64,000 nt of DNA, from positions 1,922,001 to 1,986,000 of the forward strand of contig NC_016599.1 in assembly GCF_000236705.1 (NCBI RefSeq), given 5' to 3'. Every line of letters begins with the position of its first letter. Position 1 is the stretch's first letter. Below the pieces are notes generated by a model, which saw only the letters and a program-made list of their open reading frames with translations, searched no databases and was not told the DNA's origin. The translations under genes were made by a program, and so were the position numbers. Origin of the DNA: Owenweeksia hongkongensis DSM 17368. Lineage in GTDB: Bacteria > Bacteroidota > Bacteroidia > Flavobacteriales > Schleiferiaceae. Of the stretch, positions 8,872 to 17,337 are shown piece by piece.

Positions 8872-10146
8872 ATGACTATCCCCGAATTACACAAAACCTA
8901 TTTATCATCCAAAAGTGTATCAACTGATACACGGGCTATAGAACACGGAGACATCTACTTTGCCCTAAAGGGCGACAATTTTGATGGCAACAAATTCGCT
9001 CAACAAGCCATTGATTCTGGAGCCAACTTGGCGGTAATCGATGATCCAAAATATCAAACTGAAAAAACTGTTTTAGTTGAAGACGTTCTAAGCACATTAC
9101 AGCAGCTTAGTTCTTATCATAGAGATCAACTTACGATTCCTGTTATTGGTCTTACTGGAAGTAATGGAAAGACCACCACCAAGGAGCTTATAGCTGCAGC
9201 TCTACGTCCTAAATTTAAAGTTGCCTTTACTAAAGGAAATCTCAATAATCACATTGGTGTTCCCCTAACTATACTTTCGATTAAGCCTGAGCATGAAATT
9301 GCTGTTGTCGAAATGGGTGCCAATCATCAAAAGGAAATTGAATTTCTATGCTCCCTTTGTAAGCCCGACTTTGGCTATATTACTAATTTTGGAAAAGCCC
9401 ACCTTGAGGGTTTTGGAGGCATTGAAGGAGTTATAAAAGGAAAAACTGAGCTGTATAATTTCTTAAGAGAAAATAGGAAAACAGTCTTTGTTAACATTGA
9501 AGACCCTATTCAAGTTGAAAAATCGACAGGTATAAAAGTCATCCGTTTTGGTCAAAACCCTACAGCTGATGTTCAAATCAAACAACAGGAAAGTAAAGGC
9601 TCCGGACTTGATGTGACCTATAAAGGAGTTTCCATTCACAGTAACCTTACAGGGACATATAACTTCCCGAATATCGCTGCTGCAATTGCTATTGCTGACC
9701 ATTTTGGTGTGACACCGGAGCAGATTAAATCAGGCTTAGAGAACTATTTCCCAACCAACAACCGCTCACAGGTAACCAAGACAGAGAACAACACCCTAAT
9801 TGTTGACACGTACAATGCCAACCCGAGTAGCATGGAGGCAGCATTGAAAAACATGGCCACCTATTCAGGCGAGCACAAATGGGTGGTTCTTGGTGATATG
9901 TTTGAACTCGGTGAATTTGAAAAGGAAGAACACCAGCGTATTGCAAATTTGGCTCTGGCTCAAAACTTCGAGAAAGTTATCCTGGTAGGAAAGGCATTTG
10001 CAGCCTGTACCACCACTGACTCTATTCAATTTGAAGCAACTTCTGATTTACTTGTTTGGCTCGAATCAAACCCTGTTAAAGGAAAAACCATATTGCTAAA
10101 GGGTAGCCGAGGAATGGCTATTGAAAGAGCCCTTCCACTACTATAA
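8872..10146 (+). CDS. murF: UDP-N-acetylmuramoyl-tripeptide--D-alanyl-D-alanine ligase
   Basis: MurF adds D-Ala-D-Ala to the UDP-MurNAc tripeptide in cytoplasmic peptidoglycan precursor synthesis, using ATP. The 424-residue product has the N-terminal Mur substrate domain (VSTDTRAIEHGDIYFALKG), the central ATPase with P-loop GSNGKTT at residues 96-102 and NNHIGVPLT, and the C-terminal domain (DTYNANPSSMEAAL, LGDMFELG, KGSRGM). Length is slightly short of the common 450 but typical for Bacteroidota. The start is well supported because VSTDTR sits about 15 residues in, as in homologues. No promoter box or ribosome-binding sequence can fit between the terminator and the ATG. Confidence 0.95.
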   Translation: MTIPELHKTYLSSKSVSTDTRAIEHGDIYFALKGDNFDGNKFAQQAIDSGANLAVIDDPKYQTEKTVLVEDVLSTLQQLSSYHRDQLTIPVIGLTGSNGKTTTKELIAAALRPKFKVAFTKGNLNNHIGVPLTILSIKPEHEIAVVEMGANHQKEIEFLCSLCKPDFGYITNFGKAHLEGFGGIEGVIKGKTELYNFLRENRKTVFVNIEDPIQVEKSTGIKVIRFGQNPTADVQIKQQESKGSGLDVTYKGVSIHSNLTGTYNFPNIAAAIAIADHFGVTPEQIKSGLENYFPTNNRSQVTKTENNTLIVDTYNANPSSMEAALKNMATYSGEHKWVVLGDMFELGEFEKEEHQRIANLALAQNFEKVILVGKAFAACTTTDSIQFEATSDLLVWLESNPVKGKTILLKGSRGMAIERALPLL

Positions 10147-10152
10147 AACGAA

Positions 10153-10178
10153 AAAGCCCTGCATTTCTGCAGGGCTTT
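10153..10178. terminator. Bidirectional terminator between murF and acyl-CoA dehydrogenase
   Basis: A perfect 11-bp stem (10153-10163 with 10168-10178) with loop TTTC has A-rich and T-rich flanks on opposite sides, serving both convergent genes. Confidence 0.88.
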
Positions 10179-10199
10179 GTTTTATCCATTTCTGAGGAA

Positions 10200-11342
10200 T
10201 TAATCTCTCAAAATATCTCTTGAGATTACGATTTTTTGAATTTCAGAAGTTCCTTCATAAATCTGAGTAATCTTAGCATCGCGCATCAAACGCTCCACGT
10301 GGTATTCTTTTACAAAACCATATCCACCGTGAATTTGAACTGCCTCAACAGTGGTTTTCATTGCAACTGAAGAAGCGAATAATTTAGCTTGAGCTCCAGC
10401 TCTGTCGAAGTTTTGTCCATTATCTTTCATCCAAGCCGCTTTGATACAAAGCAATCTTGCAGCTTCAATTTCAGTAGCCATATCAGCTAGCTTAAAAGCG
10501 ATTGCCTGATGCTTTCCAATTTCTTTACCAAAAGTCTTACGCTCTTTAGAGTACTTTAATGCCAATTCATAAGCACCAGAAGCAATACCCAAAGCCTGAG
10601 AAGCAATACCCACACGGCCGCCACTCAATACTTTCATAGCAAATTTAAAACCGAAGCCTTCTTCACCAATTCTATTTTCTTTAGGGACCTTTACATCCTG
10701 GAACATCAAAGAATGTGTATCACTTCCGCGGATTCCTAGCTTATCTTCCTTTTTACCAACTACAAAACCCTCCTGCCCTTTCTCTACGATAAGGCAGTTG
10801 ATACCTTTGTGACCGGCCTCCACATCAGTTTGGGCCATCACCAAATAAACGGAAGCAGTACTACCATTGGTAATCCAGTTTTTGGTTCCGTTCAACAAAT
10901 AATGGTCTCCTTTGTCTATTGCAGTAGTTTTTTGAGATGTAGCATCAGAACCAGCCTCAGGCTCGCTCAAGCAAAATGCTCCAATAATCTGACCTGAAGC
11001 TAATGGCTTCAAGTACTTTTCTTTTTGTTCTTCAGTACCAAACTTCTCAAGTCCCCAGCATACAAGACTGTTGTTTACAGACATTACTACAGATGCAGAA
11101 GCGTCAACTTTCGAAATTTCCTCCATCGCCAATACATAAGAAATAGTGTCCAATCCACTACCACCATATTTTGGGTCAACCATCATTCCTAAAAATCCAA
11201 GCTCACCCATTTGCTTTATTTGCTCGGCTGGAAACCTTTGCTCATTATCTCTTTCGATTACTCCTGGCAAAAGCTCATTTTGGGCAAAATCCCTAGCGGC
11301 CTTTTGGATCATCAAGTGCTCTTCTGTCAACTCAAATTTCAT
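10200..11342 (-). CDS. Acyl-CoA dehydrogenase (short-chain/butyryl-CoA type)
   Basis: This FAD enzyme catalyses alpha,beta-dehydrogenation of acyl-CoA, the first step of beta-oxidation. The 380-residue product is the normal family length. It shows the two signatures AFCLSEPEAGSDA and the C-terminal QIHGGYGF...RDAKITQIYEGTSEIQ, with catalytic Glu363 in YEGTSE, the position used by short-chain and butyryl-CoA dehydrogenases. The flavin-contact segment WITNGSTA is also present. Exact chain-length preference cannot be read from sequence. It is convergent with murF and stands alone, divergent from anmK. A minus-strand TACATTTG box at 11484-11477 could be its promoter but would give a 130-base leader. 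Confidence 0.92.
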   Translation of the reverse strand: MKFELTEEHLMIQKAARDFAQNELLPGVIERDNEQRFPAEQIKQMGELGFLGMMVDPKYGGSGLDTISYVLAMEEISKVDASASVVMSVNNSLVCWGLEKFGTEEQKEKYLKPLASGQIIGAFCLSEPEAGSDATSQKTTAIDKGDHYLLNGTKNWITNGSTASVYLVMAQTDVEAGHKGINCLIVEKGQEGFVVGKKEDKLGIRGSDTHSLMFQDVKVPKENRIGEEGFGFKFAMKVLSGGRVGIASQALGIASGAYELALKYSKERKTFGKEIGKHQAIAFKLADMATEIEAARLLCIKAAWMKDNGQNFDRAGAQAKLFASSVAMKTTVEAVQIHGGYGFVKEYHVERLMRDAKITQIYEGTSEIQKIVISRDILRD

Positions 11343-11501
11343 CTGTCTATAATTATATTAATCAATGATGGTTAATTGCAATAATCCCAATAATTTCGCC
11401 TAAGCTAAAATTAACAGCGGGTGTTTATTGTGTTCATTCTCACTAAAACCTGATTTACTCGATTTTAGAAGGAGTGCAAATGTAATGTTTACACCTTAAA
11501 A

Positions 11502-12572
11502 ATGGTAACAAAACCAATGAAGGCTATAGGATTAATGAGTGGCACGTCACTAGATGGGCTAGATATTTGCCTCTGTGACTTTACTGAGAAAGACGGCATT
11601 TGGGCATTTTCTATATTAAAAGCCGAAACCATACCCTATAATCCGCAGTGGCAAGAACGACTAACCTATAATGGTAGCCTTTCGGCAAATGAACTCCTGG
11701 CTCTTGATCATGACTACGGCATTTTATTAGGCAATATGCTTCAGGGCTTTCTTCAAAAAAATAATATTGACGCAAAGTCTTTGAGCTTAATTTCCAGCCA
11801 CGGGCACACGTATTATCATCGCCCTGAGCAAGGCTTTACCTTTCAGCTAGGTAATGGCCCTGAGCTTTTTTCCAAATTTCAGATTCCGGTGGTATGTGAC
11901 TTCAGAAGACAAGATGTGGCCATGGGCGGTCAAGGCGCTCCATTGGTGCCTATTGGCGATCAATTGCTTTTTCATAAAAATGCAGCCTGTTTGAATTTCG
12001 GTGGCTTTGCCAATATTTCTTTTGCTGAAAACGAAAGCCGAACAGCTTTTGATATTTGCCCGGTAAATTTTGTGCTAAACGATTTAGCCAAAGAATTGGG
12101 CTATGATTACGACTATCAAGGATTACTGGCTTCTAAAGGAAAGGTGGATATGGAGTTGCTCAAAAAACTAAATGATCTCCCTTTTTATAAAATGAAACAC
12201 CCCAAATCTCTCGGTGCAGAGTGGGTGAATGAAAATGTGTTTCCGCTAATTGAAAATTCAGGTTTGGGGATTTTTGAAAAACTCCGAACAATGACTGAGC
12301 ATGTGGCTATTCAGGTAACTGATATCCTAAACCGCTATCAGATTAAAAACTGTATGATAACTGGAGGCGGTGCTTACAATGCTCACCTTATCCAATTAAT
12401 AAGGAGTAAAACCAATTGCCTGATTCACATTCCTGAAAAGGAAATAGTAGAATATAAAGAAGCCGTGATTTTTGCCTTTATGGGCGTACTACGCTGGCAG
12501 AAAAAAAATAATGTGATTGGCACCGTTACGGGCGCTCCTCACTCACATAGCTCAGGAATTATCTACTCCTAA
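11502..12572 (+). CDS. anmK: Anhydro-N-acetylmuramic acid kinase
   Basis: AnmK phosphorylates and opens 1,6-anhydro-MurNAc released from cell-wall turnover, giving MurNAc-6-phosphate for recycling. The 356-residue product shows the ATP-binding GLMSGTSLDGLD at residues 10-21, SSHGHTYYHRPEQGFTFQLG, VCDFRRQDVAMGGQGAPLVP and the C-terminal ITGGGAYNAHLI. An in-frame ATG five codons later (11517) is an equally good start. It lies upstream of the amino-acid dehydrogenase in the same direction, but that gene has its own -7 box. Confidence 0.94.
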   Translation: MVTKPMKAIGLMSGTSLDGLDICLCDFTEKDGIWAFSILKAETIPYNPQWQERLTYNGSLSANELLALDHDYGILLGNMLQGFLQKNNIDAKSLSLISSHGHTYYHRPEQGFTFQLGNGPELFSKFQIPVVCDFRRQDVAMGGQGAPLVPIGDQLLFHKNAACLNFGGFANISFAENESRTAFDICPVNFVLNDLAKELGYDYDYQGLLASKGKVDMELLKKLNDLPFYKMKHPKSLGAEWVNENVFPLIENSGLGIFEKLRTMTEHVAIQVTDILNRYQIKNCMITGGGAYNAHLIQLIRSKTNCLIHIPEKEIVEYKEAVIFAFMGVLRWQKKNNVIGTVTGAPHSHSSGIIYS

Positions 12573-12626
12573 TTGGGCTTGCATTAAATTACTGTAACCA
12601 AGACCCCTCCCACTTCAAGGTTTTAT

Positions 12627-12634
12627 TACATTTG
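12627..12634 (+). promoter_or_regulatory. Putative promoter -7 box of the amino-acid dehydrogenase
   Basis: TACATTTG matches TAnnTTTG and lies 20 bases before the ATG at 12654, predicting a very short leader. Confidence 0.5.
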
Positions 12635-12653
12635 CGCGCAATAAAATTATACC

Positions 12654-13880
12654 ATGAAGGATTTACTAAAGATATACGAAAGCAAGGCGCCAGAAATCGT
12701 TTTTCACTGGCATGATAGTGAAACCATCGCTGAAGGATGGGTAGTAATAAATTCATTGAGAGGCGGTGCTGCCGGTGGCGGTACTCGTATGCGTGAAGGT
12801 CTTAATGAGCATGAAGTGCTTTCATTGGCCAAAACCATGGAAATTAAATTTACAGTTGCAGGCCCTGCAATTGGTGGTGCAAAATCAGGTATCAACTTCA
12901 ACCCAAATGACCCTCGTAAGGATGGTGTTTTGGAAAGATGGTATAAAGCTGTAAAGCCTCTACTTAAAACATATTACGGCACAGGTGGTGACTTGAACGT
13001 GGATGAAATTCACGAAGTAATTCCTGTAACCAGAGAGCTTGGAATAGAGCATCCTCAAGAAGGTGTTTTGGTGGGTCACTTTGCTCCAAATGACGCTGAC
13101 AAAGCCAAAAAAATAAAGCAACTTCAGGAAGGAGTTTTATATCCTGTAACCAAGGAAAACCTTACTCCTAAGCCAGAAAAAAATTATACGGTAGCCGATA
13201 TGATTACCGGTTACGGAACTGCTGAATCGGTTCGTCACTTTTATAATATTTATGGTGGTGACCTTGCCGGAAAGCGTGTGATTATTCAAGGTTGGGGAAA
13301 TGTAGCCGCTGCTGCTGCCTTTTACCTTGCTCAAAATGGCGCCAAAGTAGTTGGAATCATTGACCGTGTTGGTGGTCTTATCAACGAAAACGGTTTTTCT
13401 TATCAAGAAATCACAGATTTGTTCAATGCCAAAAATGGCAACTTCTTAGTAGCTGATAATTTGATTCCTTTTGACGAAATCAACGAACGCATTTGGACAG
13501 TAGGTGCGGAAATCTTTATCCCTGCTGCTGCTTCACGTTTGGTAAGCAAAGACCACTTGGACAAAATGATTGACAACGGTCTTGAAGTAATTTCTTCAGG
13601 TGCCAATGTACCATTTGCTGACAATGAAATTTTCTACGGTCCTATTTCAGAATATGCTGACCAGAAAGTAACCTGCATCCCTGACTTTATCTCTAACTGC
13701 GGTATGGCCCGTGTATTTGGCTACCTAATGGGAGATGATGTAACTCTTAGCGATGAAGCAATCTTTGACGATAGCTCAGATACTATTAAGGATGCCCTTC
13801 AAAAATGTTTTGACAAAAGCTCTGACAAGAAGTTTTTGACCAAAACAGCTTATGAAATTGCTTTAAAACAACTTATCTAA
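12654..13880 (+). CDS. Glu/Leu/Phe/Val dehydrogenase family protein
   Basis: The enzyme oxidatively deaminates an amino acid to its 2-oxo acid with NAD(P). The 408-residue product has the N-terminal ELFV dimerisation/catalytic domain (RGGAAGGGTRMREG, then GPAIGGAKSGI with the catalytic Lys) and the C-terminal Rossmann domain (VIIQGWGNVAAAAAFYLAQNGAKVVGI). It is about 40 residues longer than Bacillus leucine dehydrogenase because of a charged insertion at about residues 140-180, a form I associate with Bacteroidota. Whether leucine, valine or glutamate is the substrate cannot be decided here. The next gene, nhaD, starts 24 bases downstream. Confidence 0.88.
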   Translation: MKDLLKIYESKAPEIVFHWHDSETIAEGWVVINSLRGGAAGGGTRMREGLNEHEVLSLAKTMEIKFTVAGPAIGGAKSGINFNPNDPRKDGVLERWYKAVKPLLKTYYGTGGDLNVDEIHEVIPVTRELGIEHPQEGVLVGHFAPNDADKAKKIKQLQEGVLYPVTKENLTPKPEKNYTVADMITGYGTAESVRHFYNIYGGDLAGKRVIIQGWGNVAAAAAFYLAQNGAKVVGIIDRVGGLINENGFSYQEITDLFNAKNGNFLVADNLIPFDEINERIWTVGAEIFIPAAASRLVSKDHLDKMIDNGLEVISSGANVPFADNEIFYGPISEYADQKVTCIPDFISNCGMARVFGYLMGDDVTLSDEAIFDDSSDTIKDALQKCFDKSSDKKFLTKTAYEIALKQLI

Positions 13881-13904
13881 TTTAACTTTTCAATCCTCGG
13901 CCCC

Positions 13905-15329
13905 ATGTATATTTTAATGGTAGTAATTTTTGTGCTCGGTTATGCAGCTATTGCAATGGAGCATACTATTCGTATTGATAAAGCTGCATCTGCACTTATA
14001 ACAGGTGTTCTTTGCTGGACCGTATATGTACTTGGGGCCCAGGGTATCGTTGACTTTGACAGTATACCAGCGTATATTTCAGAAATATTCTTCCATAACC
14101 CCGGTCATAGTGGGGCTCCTACTATTGCTGAGCAATCGGAGATTATTACCCATTATGTTACCGAATTTCAAATTTTAGAGCATCTGGGTGAAATAGCTTC
14201 CATCCTGTTTTTCCTTTTGGGCGCTATGACCATAGTGGAGCTTATTGACAGCCACGAAGGTTTTGCTGTAATTACAGATCGTATTCGCACCACAAACAAG
14301 CGCAAGCTAATGTGGATCGTGGGTATTCTTACTTTCTTCTTTTCTGCCGCATTGGATAACCTTACAACTTCTATTGTAATGATTTCGCTATTGCGAAAAC
14401 TGATAGAAGACAAAGAGGACCGTTGGCTTTTTGCCGGTTTGGTAATTATTGCAGCCAACGCTGGTGGTGCCTGGTCTCCTATTGGAGACGTTACCACAAC
14501 CATGCTTTGGATTGGCTCTCAGGTTACCGCAGGCGCCATTATCATTAAGCTTATACTACCAAGCTTGGTGTGTTTGGCTATTCCGCTTTTAGTGGTTTCT
14601 ATGCGTACCAAAGGAAATGTAAAGCGCCCCATGAAATCTGAAGGACTGGAACACTATACCAATCCTACCACCCCAAAGGAGCGTAACATTGTGTTTGGAG
14701 CTGGTGTAGCCGGATTGCTATTTGTGCCTGTATTTAAAACCTACACACACCTCCCTCCTTTTATGGGAATGATGCTGAGCTTAGGTGTACTTTGGGTAAT
14801 CACCGAAGTGCTTCACCGCAGTAAAAACAAAGAGGCAAAGTATAACCTTAGCGTAATTGGTGTACTTCAAAAAGTAGATACCGCCAGTGTACTTTTCTTC
14901 TTAGGAATCCTTTTGGCAGTAGCTAGTTTGCAATCTGCGGGCCAACTACAAACTATGGCTGGATTTCTTGATGAAAGCATAGGTACATCTAACGAAAGTG
15001 GAATTTACATCATCAGTATGGTAATTGGTTTATTATCTGCCATTGTGGATAACGTGCCTTTGGTGGCCGCTGCAATCGGTATGTATGACATCAATCCTGA
15101 GGTAGGTCACTTCTTTTCACAAGATGGTTTGTTCTGGGAATTTTTGGCTTACTGTGCTGGTACCGGAGGTAGCGCATTAATCATCGGTTCTGCGGCTGGT
15201 GTAGCTGTAATGGGCCTTGAGGGCATTCCATTTGGATGGTATCTTAAACGTATTTCATTACTTGCCATCATAGGTTATTTTGCAGGAGCGTTTGCCTACA
15301 TCATTCAGGAAAGCATATTTCATCTGTAA
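13905..15329 (+). CDS. nhaD: Na+/H+ antiporter NhaD
   Basis: NhaD is an inner-membrane sodium/proton antiporter of the ion-transporter superfamily, common in marine and halophilic bacteria. The 474-residue product is almost wholly hydrophobic, with about 12 predicted segments. It carries the family core FFFSAALDNLTTSIVMISLL and, in the second half, SAIVDNVPLVAAAIGMY, the two pseudo-repeated Asp-Asn motifs. NAGGAWSPIGDVTTTMLW between them is also diagnostic. The start ATG at 13905 begins directly with a membrane segment. It could be co-transcribed with the dehydrogenase 24 bases upstream; exbB after it has its own promoter box. Confidence 0.92.
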   Translation: MYILMVVIFVLGYAAIAMEHTIRIDKAASALITGVLCWTVYVLGAQGIVDFDSIPAYISEIFFHNPGHSGAPTIAEQSEIITHYVTEFQILEHLGEIASILFFLLGAMTIVELIDSHEGFAVITDRIRTTNKRKLMWIVGILTFFFSAALDNLTTSIVMISLLRKLIEDKEDRWLFAGLVIIAANAGGAWSPIGDVTTTMLWIGSQVTAGAIIIKLILPSLVCLAIPLLVVSMRTKGNVKRPMKSEGLEHYTNPTTPKERNIVFGAGVAGLLFVPVFKTYTHLPPFMGMMLSLGVLWVITEVLHRSKNKEAKYNLSVIGVLQKVDTASVLFFLGILLAVASLQSAGQLQTMAGFLDESIGTSNESGIYIISMVIGLLSAIVDNVPLVAAAIGMYDINPEVGHFFSQDGLFWEFLAYCAGTGGSALIIGSAAGVAVMGLEGIPFGWYLKRISLLAIIGYFAGAFAYIIQESIFHL

Positions 15330-15385
15330 ACTATCGATTGTTAATTTTTCTTTCGGCAACTATAATCTAGGCTTGTGTAGTCCGT

Positions 15386-15393
15386 TATCTTTG
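15386..15393 (+). promoter_or_regulatory. Putative promoter -7 box of the exbB-exbD-tonB-folC operon
   Basis: TATCTTTG matches TAnnTTTG and lies 22 bases upstream of the exbB ATG. No clear -33 TTG was found at the expected distance. Confidence 0.5.
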
Positions 15394-15415
15394 GAGGTAA
15401 ATAATAGCACCTTCA

Positions 15416-16120
15416 ATGTACACACCTTTTTTACAGATATCAGTGCCTGACACGGCCACTGCTGCTGGAGATGAACTTCCGGTAGAGAAAACATTAAGCA
15501 TTTGGGAACTGATAACCAGCGGAGGACCTGGCGGTATACTCATTATGAGTGTGCTTTTTATCCTTTCCATAATTGCTGTTTACATCTTTATTGAGCGATT
15601 TAATTCCATTAAAAAAGCCAATAAAATAGATGTCAATTTCATTAACAACATCAAAGACCACGTAAGTCAAGGGCGCTTAGATGCGGCTAAGGCTTTATGC
15701 CAAAGTCAGGACACTCCCGTGGCGCGTATGATTCAAAAAGGTATTTCCCGTATCGGAAAACCTTTGAAGGATATTACCTCAGCTATTGAAAACACTGGCA
15801 AGCTTGAAATCAGCCGTCTTGAAAAAAACCTGGCTGCCTTAGCTACCATTGCCGGTGCCGCTCCAATGATTGGTTTCTTGGGTACCGTTATCGGGATGAT
15901 TTTAGCCTTTCACGAAATGGCTGCTGCTGGTGGTCAGATTGACATCGAAATGCTTGCCGAAGGTATCTATACCGCAATGACTACAACTGTAGCCGGACTT
16001 GCAGTGGGCATTGTTGCCTATATCGGTTACAACGTATTGGTAGCTCGTGTAGACAAGGTGGTTTATAATATGGAAGCCAATACTGTAGAGTTTTTGGATC
16101 TATTACACGAACCTGCTTAA
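15416..16120 (+). CDS. exbB: ExbB/TolQ/MotA family proton-channel protein
   Basis: ExbB is the inner-membrane channel subunit that uses the proton gradient to drive TonB. The 234-residue product has three membrane segments: about residues 40-62 (ILIMSVLFILSIIAVYIFIE), 140-165 (AAPMIGFLGTVIGMILAF) and 175-205 (MTTTVAGLAVGIVAYIGYNV). The cytoplasmic loop between the first two carries the GAPMIGFLGTVIGM-type motif typical of ExbB/TolQ. It begins a tight operon, with exbD starting 2 bases after its stop, then tonB and folC. The context with a TonB protein favours ExbB over TolQ or GldL-like roles. Confidence 0.93.
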   Translation: MYTPFLQISVPDTATAAGDELPVEKTLSIWELITSGGPGGILIMSVLFILSIIAVYIFIERFNSIKKANKIDVNFINNIKDHVSQGRLDAAKALCQSQDTPVARMIQKGISRIGKPLKDITSAIENTGKLEISRLEKNLAALATIAGAAPMIGFLGTVIGMILAFHEMAAAGGQIDIEMLAEGIYTAMTTTVAGLAVGIVAYIGYNVLVARVDKVVYNMEANTVEFLDLLHEPA

Positions 16121-16121
16121 G

Positions 16122-16514
16122 ATGAATTTAAAACGTAGAAATAGAGTTAGCGCAGAATTCAGCATGTCCAGTATGACGGACATTGTGTTTCTGTTGCTAA
16201 TATTCTTTATGATCGCCTCCACCTTGGTTACAAGTTCTGCTTTGGATTTGCAGCTACCTAGCAGCAAAGTACAAACTGTAAAACGCCAGGATGTAACGGT
16301 AAATATTTCACCTGATTTACGCATTTCTGTAGGAAAAGATATAGTGAGCGAAGCAGAGCTGGAGAGTGCTATTTTAGCTAAAGCCAATAATGACCCGGAG
16401 GCCGTGGTAATGCTTAGAGCCGACAAATCTGTACCTTATGAAAAAGTGGTAATGGTGATGGACATAGCTTATCGCAATAAGCTAAAAATGATTGCCGCCA
16501 CAAACCCCAAGTAG
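16122..16514 (+). CDS. exbD: ExbD/TolR family biopolymer transport protein
   Basis: ExbD partners ExbB in the proton-driven motor of the TonB system. The 130-residue product has a short cytoplasmic start (MNLKRRNRVSAEFSMSSMTD) with the motor Asp next to one transmembrane helix (residues 20-40, IVFLLLIFFMIASTLVTSSA) and a periplasmic ExbD domain (VNISPDLRISVGKDIVSEAEL, VMLRADKSVPYEKVVMVMD). Length is normal. It lies between exbB and tonB with one-base gaps, so the three are surely one transcript. Confidence 0.93.
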   Translation: MNLKRRNRVSAEFSMSSMTDIVFLLLIFFMIASTLVTSSALDLQLPSSKVQTVKRQDVTVNISPDLRISVGKDIVSEAELESAILAKANNDPEAVVMLRADKSVPYEKVVMVMDIAYRNKLKMIAATNPK

Positions 16515-16515
16515 T

Positions 16516-17334
16516 ATGTTTAAAGAAATTTGGAACGATAAAGACCGAAGGAAAGGGCTGATTGGCTCCATAACTTTCCATGCCATATTGTTGCTATTGT
16601 TCCTTTTTGTGGGATTGAAGTACTACGAACCAAAGCCCGAGGATGGTATCGTTATCAACTTTGGGAACTCTGAAACCGGGATGGGCGATCAAGCGGATGG
16701 CGCACAGCAAACCGTAGTGGAAACTACGCCAGAAGAAACCACTCCTGAACCTGTGGAATCTCCAAGTGATGCTGTAGAGCCCACTCAAACACAAGATGTG
16801 GTGGATGCTCCTGCCGTTGAAACTAAAAAAGCTGAAAAGCCCAAAAAGGTAGAAGAACCAAAACCTGTAGAACCAGAAAAGCCAAAGCCTAGTAGCGAAC
16901 TGGAAAAAATGCTGGAAAGCGTAAAGAGCTCTAAGGCGGGTGGCGAAGGAGAAAAGAAAGGTGAAGGCGACCAAGGCGCTGCTGATGGTGACCCCAACAG
17001 CAAAAGCAGAACTGGAGGAAGCACTGGAGGTGGCGGAACTGGAGGGACAGGAAACTATATGCTGGGAGGCCGACAAGCCCTAAATAAACCAAAGCCTGAG
17101 TACCCTTGTACCGAAGAAGGTCGTGTGGTAGTGAAGATTTACGTGGATCAAAACGGTAAAGTTACCAACGCCATACCTGGCGAAAGAGTACCTGGCGGAT
17201 CAGCTACCACCACTACAAGTAGCTGCTTGTTTGACAAAGCTAAAGCTGCAGCTATGCGCACTACCTGGCAGCCAGATGGCGATGCACCAAATCCACAAAT
17301 AGGTTACATCGTTTACAACTTCCAAAAGCGATAA
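16516..17334 (+). CDS. tonB: TonB family energy-transducing protein
   Basis: TonB spans the periplasm and passes ExbBD energy to TonB-dependent outer-membrane receptors. The 272-residue product has one N-terminal membrane anchor (residues 14-34), a long Glu/Pro/Lys-rich periplasmic spacer (about 60-155), a Gly-rich linker (about 165-190) and a C-terminal TonB-type domain with YPCTEEGRVVVKIYVDQNGKV. The ATG at 16516 starts one base after the exbD stop. The unusual Cys in the C-domain (YPC, SSC) may form a disulfide. folC follows after 3 bases. Confidence 0.9.
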   Translation: MFKEIWNDKDRRKGLIGSITFHAILLLLFLFVGLKYYEPKPEDGIVINFGNSETGMGDQADGAQQTVVETTPEETTPEPVESPSDAVEPTQTQDVVDAPAVETKKAEKPKKVEEPKPVEPEKPKPSSELEKMLESVKSSKAGGEGEKKGEGDQGAADGDPNSKSRTGGSTGGGGTGGTGNYMLGGRQALNKPKPEYPCTEEGRVVVKIYVDQNGKVTNAIPGERVPGGSATTTTSSCLFDKAKAAAMRTTWQPDGDAPNPQIGYIVYNFQKR

Positions 17335-17337
17335 ATC

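Noticed and set aside
14168-14503. Minus-strand frame of 111 codons inside nhaD
   Set aside because: It is antisense to the conserved NhaD core; there is no promoter and no recognisable protein.
16594-17076. Long minus-strand frame of 160 codons opposite tonB
   Set aside because: It is the mirror of tonB's Pro/Glu/Lys-rich spacer, giving a Phe/Ser-rich low-complexity product; tonB explains the DNA.
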